Positions 40,101 through 52,300 of a DNA stretch of 64,000 bases are shown in pieces. Positions within the stretch are counted from its first letter, which is position 1; every line of letters starts with the position of its first letter. The position numbers and the translations under genes were made by a program. This DNA comes from Prunella strophiata (taxonomy: Eukaryota > Chordata > Aves > Passeriformes > Prunellidae): the NCBI GenBank assembly GCA_036583965.1, contig JAZBQD010000026.1:1674001-1738000 (forward strand). Reading direction: 5' to 3'. Below the pieces are notes generated by a model. That model saw only the letters and a list, made by a program, of their open reading frames with translations, did no database searches and was not told the origin of the DNA.

Positions 40101-43100
40101 TTGAATTTGGAAATACAACTTAATATTAGCCAGATAAAACTCACATGGTTTAATTAATTGCCTGAGTATTTTCCATTTCTAATCTTTGCAAAGACTGGGG
40201 GATTCATTGCTGGTCATGCACTGATTTTGTTTGCCTCTGTCAAGGTGCTTTGTAAATAATTTGAAAGTGTTGCAAAGAAGGAATGGAGGGATTTCACAAA
40301 GAAGTAACAGACTCCAGCAGCAATAGCTCCTAGGAGTATTTAAGACCTAAGATTATTGTCTAAGATTGACATTTTCTCACTGCAGTTCATCTCCCTGCTT
40401 ACCTTGAGCACCATCTCTGCTTTTCCACCTCCAGGTGCAATCCTGAGGGGCCAAAAGTTGTGGTTTGGGAGAACACAGTTGTAGGAAACAAGATCAGGAG
40501 CATCGAGAACACCCCCATGAGGCAGGGGGATAAAGCAAAGGTATGTGTGGGATGGCCTGGGGGTGATGTCAGGGGATGCTCACCCCCAGCTCGTGGTTCC
40601 CAAGCTGCTGAGGGTTCTTTGCATGCTTGGAATTCCCCAGCACTGGGATCATCCCAGATCTCTGCTGTTTACAAGTGCTGGGGTTTAGGAATGATGTCAC
40701 CCACCCTGTTGAAACTCTCCCAAGACTTCTGGGTCAAAACCTTCTGTGTCTTCCTCAGTCCTGAGAAAGTGTGAGAGTGGTTCAGTTTGAAGGGTGCCAT
40801 GATATGCTGATATCATGCTGATAAGGACTCTGAGTTCATGAAACACTTGGAGAGTTGTTGGTCCTGCCCCCCTTTGTCCTGCCCTGTTTCCTCTACTCCC
40901 AGCAGCAGGAGCTGACCAGGTGTGGTCACTGTGCCACAGGTACCTGCTCTGATTTCCAGAGTCTGCAGGTCTCAGGTTGGAGCCACTTCCCTGGAACAAT
41001 GAAGGAAGGAAAACCTTCCTTGGACACTTCCCTGCCTGCTCCCCCTTCCAGCAGCCCTGGGATCACCCTGCCTGTGTGAACTGCAGAGATCCCACCAGGA
41101 ATTCCCTGTCCAGTGTCCCCCAGGTGCCTGATGGTGGCACTGGCTGATGTTCCACACATCCAGCCTGGGAATGTGCAGTGGATTCGGGGCCTCCTGGCTC
41201 TGCTGTCCCGAGCTGGGATTGCCTGCTGGACTTGCAGGGTTGGGTTTGCAGCTGCAGGTTGGGAGGTGGATGTTCCAGATGGTTCAGTGTCTGATCCTGC
41301 AGGGTGCTGGATCCAATCCTGGTTCACCTTTGAGCATGGGAGATCCTTGAGTTAGTCCCGTGCTTAAAATTAAGCACAAAAGCTAAAGTGCTCTTCTGGA
41401 CTGGGTCCAGACTAAATCAGCATCTGGCAGGATCAGTGCCTCAGCCATCTGCTCTTTCTCAGGAGACTTTCCAGTTCTAAACATAATCCAAACCAGAGCT
41501 CTGAAAACATGGAGCTTGGGCTGGGAAGGAGAAAATCAGTGTTCACCTCTCATTCCTGAGTTTTTCCATTCCTGGGAGATATTTATAAATTGGATTTATT
41601 TAGATGGCATAGTACCCCTTAAGCTCTGACTTTAATGTATTCTTTAAGAATTTTACATCTTAGGTAAAAGCAACTCCCTAAAAATGCTAATTATGTATAA
41701 AAATGGAGGTTGGTAACATTTACCTTCAAAGTTTCTTCTTTTTCTAAGACTTCTTGGTTGCTGCATGGTCTGATAAGAGCTTTGAGACTCTCAGTGCTAC
41801 TGATTGTCTCCACAGATATTATATATATATAATCAGCTTTTACATATTTCATGATTAAAGTTAGGAGCTACATAATTTTACAATTTATAGTATACTCATT
41901 CCTTTTCTGCCTGGCTGAAAACACAGTCTGAGGTGCTTCCTATTAATTCTTATGTCCTGATTAAGATTTATTCAAATTAATATAACTAAATTATAGGAAT
42001 CTCAGGTTCCACTCCCTGCTTACATTGCAGAGAGTTCCTCTCCTTCCCCCTTTCTGAAGTTCAAGACTCTGTGTTAATTGGAATCTTTATATTATAGAAT
42101 ATCATTTTTTAAAAAGTCGCTGAGGAAAAAGTCTCCAGACTTTTCCTTGAGTTTTATCAGTCATTATTCCCACCAGGAATGGAACAGACAGGAACCAGCC
42201 CAATCCATTCCCACCATGTCCCAGCAAGTAATTCACCTGCATTGACCAAAGAGATGGAAAATTAAAGATGCTGAAGTCTGAGCTTTCAGGAGCTGTGTTA
42301 GGAACCTGGGATTAGCTGAGGTTGGGGGTTTTCCTGTGGGATTTGAGCTGTCCCATGAGCACTGGAGTCTTGGGCAGAAGGTGGAATTCATCTGGGCTCT
42401 AGGATTTGTCTGCAGCCAAGAGTTCACCCTTGGGAGCTGCAGCAATAAAAGCTGGTCCAGCCACATGTGGAAACTTGCATTAACTGTTTAGAGCTGCTAA
42501 AAATATGGAATAACTCCCCTGGAATCACCAGATCCAGAAATTTGTCCGTAAGCAAGCTGGCAGGGCAGCAAGCACGGGTTATTCCAGCAATCCCCTGGTG
42601 CCCTTTGATCACATGAAGCTCTTCAGACATCTCCTGACAGAAGTGTCATGTAAAATTGAGCTCTCCTGTCATCATCCTCATCATGATTATTCCATGAGTA
42701 CTCCACAGATAGAGAAGTGAACTTCACCTCCTCCTGCCTCCCTAAGCCTGAGTCTCACTCCTGAGGAAAAGCAGGAGGTTATGGTTCAGACAATGATGCA
42801 CTCCAGTGAAGCTTTGGTCAAACAGTGACCAATGAAATGGTCACACAGTTGAGGCTGTGATAGTTGCACTGTGATAGTTTCATTTTCCCTGGGGTTTTGA
42901 GTCCACTTTGGGAGTTAAAGCACTGTGTGGCTCCTCTGAATCTGCTTTTTCACACCAGGTATAACACCCGTGACTGCAGGAATTGCCTGACTTTCTTCAA
43001 GTCACAAGGAGCTAGGTTGCTATTTTATTTTCTTTCCTGTTAGCAAAATAACAAACTGGCCTGATCTTGGGACCAGCAGAAGGGAATAGCAAGGCTCATG

Positions 43101-46100
43101 CATAATTCAGCTCTCTCTGGGGGGTTCTTTTCATCTCTTTTCTCCCTTTCATGTCTATATGAGAGTGGCCAGGCCACGTGGGTGTTTCTGCTGGTGAAAT
43201 TCACAACCACTCAAGAAAACTGACCCAAAAATGCCAAGTTTAGACCTCCTGAAGGAACAAAAAGTCTCCATTAGAGCAGTGGGATGTGCTGTGGTGAGAA
43301 GTGTGTGAGCAGCTCAGCCAGGCTGTTCAAATCTGTCACTTCAAGGAGCTTCTCCAGCCCTGTCACACCGGGCTGTGCCAGGGAAGGGGACAGGCACAGG
43401 GAGGGGGCTGGGACACAGCAGCCACTCCCTGGGCATCAGCCCAGGAGTGTCAGGCACTGCCCAGGCACAGGAGCACGTGGAACTGTCCTTGGTGGGTCTG
43501 GGGAGAGCCTGGCCAGCAGCAGGGACATCAGAACTGCCCCTTTGTCTTCCCTGAGCTCCTAAATTCACAACCACTCAAGAAAACTGACTCAAAAATGCCA
43601 AGTTTAGACTTCCTAAACAAAAGGAACAAAAAATCTGCAGTTGCTGGAGGAAGGAGCAGGGGGTGGTGATTGCTCAGGACCAACCAGGATTTACCCACCT
43701 GCTCCAGGGGCTGGAGGGTGACCAGTCCCTCAATCCCACAGTTCCTCCAGAGGCACCTCAAACCTAAAGTTAGCTCAGTTCCCAGCCCAGTCCAGCAGCT
43801 TTCCTGGCCTCCCAGTGCTGCCACCAGCTCTGCTCACACTGAGGAAGGCACTGGCTGCTCCCCTTTCCCAGGGACAGAAATGGGAGCAAAGCTGGAAGTT
43901 CTCAGCCAGCTCCCAGGCTTCTCTCCTCACTCATCCTCAGTCCATCCTTTAACATGTTTTGAGTGAATGAACTCCAATCCTGGATCAGGACTGTCAGGCT
44001 GTGCAAACAAGTGCTCTGCTGTGCCACTCAAGTGGATGGATTAGCAGTGAGCTGAATGCTTTCTGTGCAGGGTCCCTGCTGAAGTTCTGTAATTCCATCT
44101 CCCTGTAGCCACCTCCAGCCCAGCTCTGCCAGAGTCAGACAGCTGAGAAGTTTTCCACCCACGTTGTGCACTCCTCATCCTCGCCCACGGAGAGCTAACG
44201 AAGTGCAAGAAGAAGGATTGTTAACTACAGCTCTGGGGTGGGGAGGGATTAGACAAAGGGAAGAGAAAGCAAGGAATAACAAGAGATATTAATTCATGCT
44301 GGCTCCAGCTTAAGAAAGGTCTCGTTGCTCTGTCCTTACTACAAGATGTCTTAAAACACTCACAGTGCACGGCTGGGGAATGTTATTTGGCTGCTTCTAA
44401 AATAACTTATTTTTATCAGTTTGGGAACATTACATATGGGCTTTATTGAACTACTTCCATCAGGAGTTTTCCCAGCAGCAAGCTCTATTTACTTGTCAGA
44501 GCTGTTCTTCAGAAATCAGTCATTTTATTCCTTTGCTTATTGAGCTTTAAACTTAGTTTATTCTTTCCTAGTAATTATTTATTAGCTAATAATCCCTTCC
44601 TTGGGCTCGCAGTATTGGGTGGCCTTTAGGTTAAGTAATAGGAAATGGAGTCCTTAATTCCAAATCCAACCCAGGCAATGCAGCCTGGGATGTGTTTGCT
44701 ATGCAGTGAACTCCCAGGATCCCATCCAGCTCCCTCTAGGAAGATGTCTAGACACAACATGCCAATAATTTGTTATTAATTAGCCTCGTGCCAGCACTGC
44801 CTGCACAGGAGCTGAGGGTGGGACAGCCCCTGTGCCACTGCTGCTCACAGGGCCAGGGAAGCTGGAAACTGCACATTTCCAGGCTGTAAATAGTTCATTG
44901 ATGGCATTTTCAGTGCAGAGACACAAAGTTTTAAGGCAATTGCTGGTTTCACATCAGTTATTATTCAGCTCAGCAGAGAGTGCTGCACTCTGGGTTTTCT
45001 GAGAAGCAGCTGTGGGGTGAGGCCTGCCTTGATCATGGAATCCCACAGGGATTGGGGTGTGGGGGACTCAGAGACCCTCCAGTGCCACCCCTGCCATGTC
45101 AGGGACACCTTCCACTGGCCCAGGTGCTCCAAACCCCAATGTCCAGCCTGGCCTTGGACACTGCCAGGGATCCAGGGACAGCCACAGCTGCTCTGGGAAT
45201 TCCAGGCCAGGCAGGAATTCCTTCCCAATGTCCCATCCATCCCTGGCACTGGGAGCCATTCCCTGTGTCCTGTCCCTCCATCCTTGTCCCCAGTCCCTCT
45301 GCAGCTCTCCTGGAGCCCCTTCAGGCCCTGCCAGGGGCTCTGAGCTCTCCCTGGAGCTTCTCCTGTCCAGGTGAGCACCCCCAGCTCTCCCAGCCTGGCT
45401 CCAGAGGGGCTCCAGCCCTGGAGCAGCTCTGTGACTTCCTCTGGACTCACTCCAACATGTCTCAAGCTTTTCTACCCTGGATATGATTCCAGGAGTGGAA
45501 AATACTTCTCCAGGTGCAGGGACTAAGCACACACAGGGATTATCCCCGCAGAATTTTTCCACTGTCTGCTAAAGGTCCCCAGATTCTGGGATTGTGCCCC
45601 TGCAGAGTCCAACAGTTAGCACTGTTAATAATGGGGAAAGATCCCCATTATTTTTGAATTTGGGATGCTCAAGTTAAAACCATTTTTTCATTAGGGATGG
45701 CATTTAGAAGAACAGAATCCTCCCAACCTGCCACTGTGACCAAACACACACAGATTTCAAATTTCAGCTACCAAACCAACCAGGATTAGGTTAGTTTGAT
45801 CCACTGAGAACTTTATTTCAGATGTTGGAAAGATAACTGGGCTCCCAGACTCAGGGGTTTAGCCAGGAGCACACAGCTGGAGTGAAATGTTGATACAGAA
45901 TGATATCAAGGGATTCATCCTACAAGAAAATCACTCCAAATCCTGAATTGCCAGCTCTGGGATCACATGCAGATCTCTGCTGGATGCTGTTGGTTTAGAA
46001 GTCACAGTCTGGAAGGCTCTGGGAGGTGCCAGTTGTGGGCCCAGGCAGGGAAGTGCCTGATCTCTGGTGCTCAGGTGTTTGAGGAGCTGGGATCCAAGTG

Positions 46101-46276
46101 CACAGCAATGACTGGAGCATCCAAACAAGAAAGTCACTTTCTCTCTACTCCTCAGTAGTTTTTTCCCTCAAGAATTTGTCCCCAGATTGTTTCCCACTGT
46201 CATTTACCATCTTTTTCACCTTCATATCTAGACACGACTGAGATTAGCTCCAATGACGTCTCAGGATAGCTATTTA

Positions 46277-46309
<33 letters not shown>

Positions 46310-49300
46310 TTTTTTTCTGTTTTCCCACTGCCCTGCCAGACTTTTCCTGAGTTATGGAGTTGGAGATATCAGCATCTGTCTGTGTGTATGCTCATGAGCA
46401 TTTACCTCTGGGCCACCAAGAAGCTTGAGGCATTGCATCAGTGTTTAGAAGAGCCACAGTGTCACCCCTAACACTTTGGACATGTCCCAAAATGGATATT
46501 TTATGATTTTGCCTAGCTCTACAGCATTATCCTCCACTTCCCAGCTAGAGCTGTCACTTAGAAAGACTAATTGCTGTTAAAAAGCTGTCCAAAAGTATCC
46601 CCTCCTGTCCTCAGCACGTACATTTATATTGGCTTTTGCTCTTCCCAAGCATGAAATCCTCAGATCCAGCAGCCATGAGGAGAAAGATGTTGGTCCTGAT
46701 TCAGCAGGAATTCCATGTTCTGCTCCTTCCCAGCCTGTGGCACTGGGCCACTGCTCCAGGACCAGCACCAGGAGGAGGAGCAGGCTGCTTTTATGGCCAG
46801 GCTGGTTTTATAGCCAAGGCAGAGCTATTTTCACATCATAAATCACTCAGGACTGCACAGCTCTTTCTGTGCTGGACACCAGAGGGATTTGGGTTTGCTG
46901 CTCTCCTTTTTCACCCCTAAATTTGGGGGTTCCCCATTTTTACCATGAAAAGTAAAGACTTTTCCACTCAGCCCTTATTCTGCTGCAAATGCTCACCATT
47001 AGAATGTCAAATGCACATGGGATCAAAACCTTTGGAACTCATTTCCCTGCAGGATTTAAAGTGCCAGATCTCAGCAAATCTTAAATAACTCAGAAAATTC
47101 ATCCCACACAGCTCTAGACACACTCATAGGGCAGCTTTAGGAGGGGCAAAGGAATGTCTTGTGTGAGTTTAGTTTAGGATATTAAAAAGAAAGTCCAGAG
47201 ATGCTTCTGTGCACTTCAAAGAGCTCTCTGGAGATAAGGACAAAGGGCCAGAGGGTGTTTTGATTCTCAAAGGCCTTAGAGAGGATGGCAAAGAAAGTGA
47301 TATTTGTTCCAAATGTGAGGGCTCAGAGCTCCTCAGGTGAATGGCTGCAGGGGAAGCAGAGGAATCCTGCAAGCACATCTCTGGCTTGGTGGCTCAGGCC
47401 TTATTTTCCTGCTCACACTCCAAAGGAATACACAGAATAATTAAAGGCATGGTCTGTGGATATTCCTGTGTGAGCCTGAGAGGCTGCACTGTGACAGGGA
47501 CAGGGCAGTGCCACATGGCTGGGCCTTGGGAGGTTAAAGGAGCACAAGTTCTTAAGGACATGTTTGAGTTCAGCCCCAGGAGTAGCACAACCCCTTCCTT
47601 TTCTGATGTGGTGAAGCTCAGGACAAGTGCTCCTTCCTTCCCTGCAATCCTCCCTTTCTGCATTTTCCCAGTGTTACAGCACTGGCAGCTTCTCCAGAGC
47701 TTCCTTCCTCACTGAACGAGTCCTGTGCAGCTCCAAGGAAGGGTTTTGGAATCAAGGGGCTCCCAGCCCAAAGGGGCCACTCATTCCCTCCCTTCTCTGA
47801 GGGGAAAAGCAAAGTCTGCAATACTCTTTGTACCACACCCATAGGAATTACCTGCTTCCCATGCAAATGTGGATATTCCCCACACAATCCAGAGCTGAAA
47901 AGCAGCAAAGGGAATAGATGGTTGTGGGACTGTGTTTGGAGGGATCCTCCAGGCTGGTCACTTCAGTTTGATGTTGTCACACAAACACCTTGGCAGTTTC
48001 TGAAAAGAGGACCCTGTTTTTCAGGGGTAAGACTGGGAAAAAAAGGAAAGGGTAGAGTTTAGGAATGAGGAGAGAAGAGAATTAGCTGGGCTGAGATGAT
48101 GAGAGACAAAAACCAAGTAGCAGTACTTGTCTGGGACTTTCACCCACTATTAACTAGAAACAACTTTCTTAACAGCTTTTCTACCCTCAGAATCTCAGAA
48201 CCATTCCTTGTTTTCTCTTTGTGGGCAGATTGTGAGCACCCTCACCATGGAGGACAGCAGTGCCTCAGGAATCTATTACTGTGTGGCTTCCAACAAGGTG
48301 GGCCAGGAGGAGCGGAGCATCGCCTTCTACGTGTCAGGTGAGCAGCAGGAACACCTCACCAGAAACACCTCACCACAAACACCTCACCAGAAACACCTCA
48401 CCACAAACACCTCACCACAAACACCTCACCACAAACACCTCACCAGAAACACCTCACCACAGACACCTCACCACAAACACCTCACCAGAAACACCTCACC
48501 ACAAACACCTCACCAGAAACACCTCACCACAAACACCTCACCACAAACACCTCACCAGAAACACCTCACCAGAAACACCTCACCAGTAACACCTCACCAG
48601 AAACACCTCACCACAAACACCTCACCAGAAACACCTCACCACAAACACCTCACCACAAACACCTCACCACAACACCTCACCACAAACACCTCACCACAAA
48701 CACCTCACTACAAACACCTCACCACAAACACCTCACCACAACACCTCACCAGAAACACCTCACCATAAACACCTCACCAGAAACACCTCACCAGAAACCC
48801 TCACCACAAACACCTCACCAGAAACACCTCACCATAAACACCTCACCATAAACACCTCACCAGAAACACCTCACCACAAACACCTCACCATAAACACCTC
48901 ACCAGAAACACCTCACCAGAAACACCTCACCACAAACACCTCACCACAAACACCTCACCAGAAACACCACCACAAACACCTCACCAGAAACACCTCACCA
49001 GAAACACCTCACCACAAACACCTCACCATAAACACCTCACCATAAACACCTCACCACAAACACCTCACCACAAACACCTCACCACAGGCAGCTGCTCTGC
49101 CCTGGTTTCCCTGGGAGGCTCATGTGGCTGCTGAGTGCTGGTTCAGACTCCTGGCCATCCCTGTGTGTTGTTTTTTTGGAGCACTCCCAATCCAGCAGTC
49201 CCAGACTCCTCACCCCACCCAAGGCAGGTTGGGCATGTCCAGCATCAGCCCCCATGGCCCTTTGCCCTTTGCAGCTGCAGCCCCAAGTCCCTCCCTCTGT

Positions 49301-52300
49301 GCCTTAAAGCAGCACTGGTGACATTTGAGCGCTGTCCTTGGGAAACCTCTGGCAAAGCTGAGGCCTTGGTGGTGTTCAGAGGCCTGGAGCCTCTCCCTGA
49401 GCCAGGAGAAGGGTTGGTCTCCAAGGAAATCAGCAGCCACACAAAGGTGAGCAAGGCCAGGATGCAGCCCAGTGCAGGGCTGGTGGCACTGTGACACTCG
49501 AGCCATGCCTGGGCCTTTGCAGTGCCCTTTGTGCAGGGAGGAGGTTCTCCAAAGAACACAAATCCAAACAAATATCCACTTAACCTTTCAGCACAGGAAT
49601 TCTTTAGGAGTGAGATCAAGATCTACATCATGCTTTCAGGAGAGATGGCAGCTCAAAAAGAGAGGAGAGTGCAGGGACAGCCTTGTTCAAGTGCTCACCC
49701 AGAACAAACTGAAACATTTCTGTGCTCACTTTCTGCATGAGTGGATGTTGGCTGGCAGGATTTGCATCAAAATATCAATTTTTAGAACAAAGAGTGCAGA
49801 AGTGTCCTGGAAAGTAAATGTCTGATTCTCACTGCTTGGTTCCTTGCCCATGAGCAAGTTGGGAGGGCAGAGCTTGCTCGTGGCAGGGAGCACTCCTGTG
49901 CCTCTCCTCCCTCCTGGGTTGTTTGACTCCATTGCTCCAAAGGAATCCAGCACCTTTCAAATCCTTCCAGCCAAAAATGGCTCACCAAACACTGTTCCCA
50001 TTGGTGTTACACAAGGTGCCAACAGAAAAATGCCATCCAACAATAATGAAGCAGGAGCCATGGAGGAGAAAGATTTCACCTCCATTAGAGGTGACAGGAG
50101 ACGGGAGAGGCTTTCAGCCTCCACAAGATATTTCCCAAAGTCCTAACTCTCATTTACTCAGGGAAATGCCCTTCAAGGTGCATTTTTGGGAGATACAGCT
50201 CAGGTATAAGAGGTCCCCAAGATGTCCAAGGCAGGCTGAAGACCAGCTATTAATTTTACAGCTCAGCCCTTCCAAGTGTTGAGTGTCCTGCTGGGAATTC
50301 TGCCCGCTGCTGTGTCTGGGTGGGTTATCCAACTGAACACAGAACTGCCACACTTGGTGACTAAACCCAAAGAAATAAGCCAGGAGCATAAGGTCAGATC
50401 CAAAGGGTTAGATCATCCCATGCACCTTGCACAACTCTGGTTTATTTTAATAATAAAGTTATGTAGGGGTTTTTTTTCCACCCACAGTGAGCTAATATTT
50501 CAAATTTTTTCTTTGAAGATCCATCTAGCGATGTTTTGAGACACAAGTGGTTTAATCATGGAGTTTGAATGATGAAGGAAATGAATCACTGGGTGAAATT
50601 ACTGACAATGGTTGTGGTGGGAATGTCTCCATTCACCCAAGCAGAGCAGGAGGTGAACAGGCCTTGGCAAGAAAGAAGTAATCCAGCCTGTGAAGGAAAA
50701 CTGGGAGTCTGCACCATCCTGGGGAAGAGGCAAATGCTGACCAAGCACAACTGGCTTTTGGAAGTGCTGTATTTAAAAATAGTGGTGTTTATGGATTAGA
50801 AAGGAATGAAAACTTTCTAAATGTGGCTGTCCTGGTGCTAAACTAGGTCATGCTGCAGCAGTGAGCAGCAGCAGTGACCTGCTGTGGGCTTCCTCCATGG
50901 GAGGGTCCTCTCTGGTGCTGCTCCAGCAGGGCCAGGCTGTGGGGAGAGCTCTGCAGGTTCACACCTGGAACAGCTGGAGCTGCTCCAGGTTATTCTGCCC
51001 AGGAGTTTTCTCCTGCCTCAGTGTTGAGGGACATCCAGGGACAGCCTGAGAGGTTCCAGGCAGAGGAAGCCAAACAGCACAAGGCTCTGAGCTGGTAAAT
51101 TTATGGTTTTGAGGAGGTTCATTCTGTGCAGGTTGAACCTCAGGGCTGAGCTGAGGACTGGGGTAGAGCTGAGAGCACACGAGCAACACGTGGGACTTTG
51201 GGGCATCTGGGAAATGTTTGTAGCATTTCACAGCTCTCTGCAAAGCAGCTGCAAGTGTGGCACCCCTCAATTCATTCAGCAATTTGCTGATTTTAAAGAC
51301 ATGCTCTCCCATTATCTCCTACCAACAAATGAGCTGCTGCTCCCTGAGCTGCTTTCAGACAAGTGAGTTAAGCCAGAATTGGGCTTAACTCACTTGTCCC
51401 TGGTAAGAAATCTGAGGATGACACAGAGGCTCAACTCCCTCAAATGCCTGTTCCACTGGGGCAGGGTTGAGATGTTTTCCCAGGACATGGCAGGGTGTTC
51501 CAGGGACACTTCCTCAGGTGTTGTCCAGGCTGCTCTCTGGGGATGTGCTCACTTCAGTCTGATGTTTTCACCACCACCACCTTCATTTCAGAAAAATTAA
51601 TTTATCCCTGTGGAATAATTGTCAGCAACCATTTTGTTCTTCCACTGCAGAACCCCCACAAAAACTCCCACGGACACCAGAATTAGCACTGGGCTCTATT
51701 TTTAAAATCATTTCTCTGCCAGCAGAGTTCATTTCATGAGGGGTCAGCAGGGTTTGGAGATCACTCGGAATCCAAACCTTATAAGGGGTCCAGAGTGATG
51801 AGAAATCTCATGATGCAGTGACAGCCCCTCCTGCAGATGTCCTGACTGTCACTGTCCCTGTGCAGCCCTCTGCAGTCACTCCTAAAGGGATTTATCCACC
51901 ATGTCCTGGCCCTACTCTTACTCCAGGATTTTTGTTTTGTGTCAATCCAATCAAGATCTGACCCCTGCCTGCCTTTCCCACCACTGCTCTGACTCCAGAG
52001 ATCCCATTTAAGCCTTGGGTGAGCCATCAGGTGCTCAGAAATGTCATTGTCCAGCTCCAAAGGACATTCCAAGCAGGCTGCAAACTCCCCAGTGCTGCCC
52101 TGGTGTCTCCTGCAGGGATTCTCTGCCATGGACAAGTGTCATTTAATGTCATTTAATGTCATTTAATGTCTAATCTCTGCTCTGCACCTTGGAAAGGGCA
52201 GCTCTACAGAGCTGCAGGTCCAGAGTAAATCAAATTCCAGCCTTTGTCTGACTGCACTACATTCAGCAAAGTGGGATCCCACCCATCTGAAAACTCAGAA

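Larger units (their letters stand above)
40541..48228 (+). other. Intron 11
   Basis: This 7.7-kb intron contains a short AT run near 41818-41832, two diverged copies of a segment of about 70 bases (43198-43270 and 43562-43639), an antisense CR1 fragment (about 45030-45440) and a T-rich tract (46280-46318). No exon is recognised. Confidence 0.65.
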
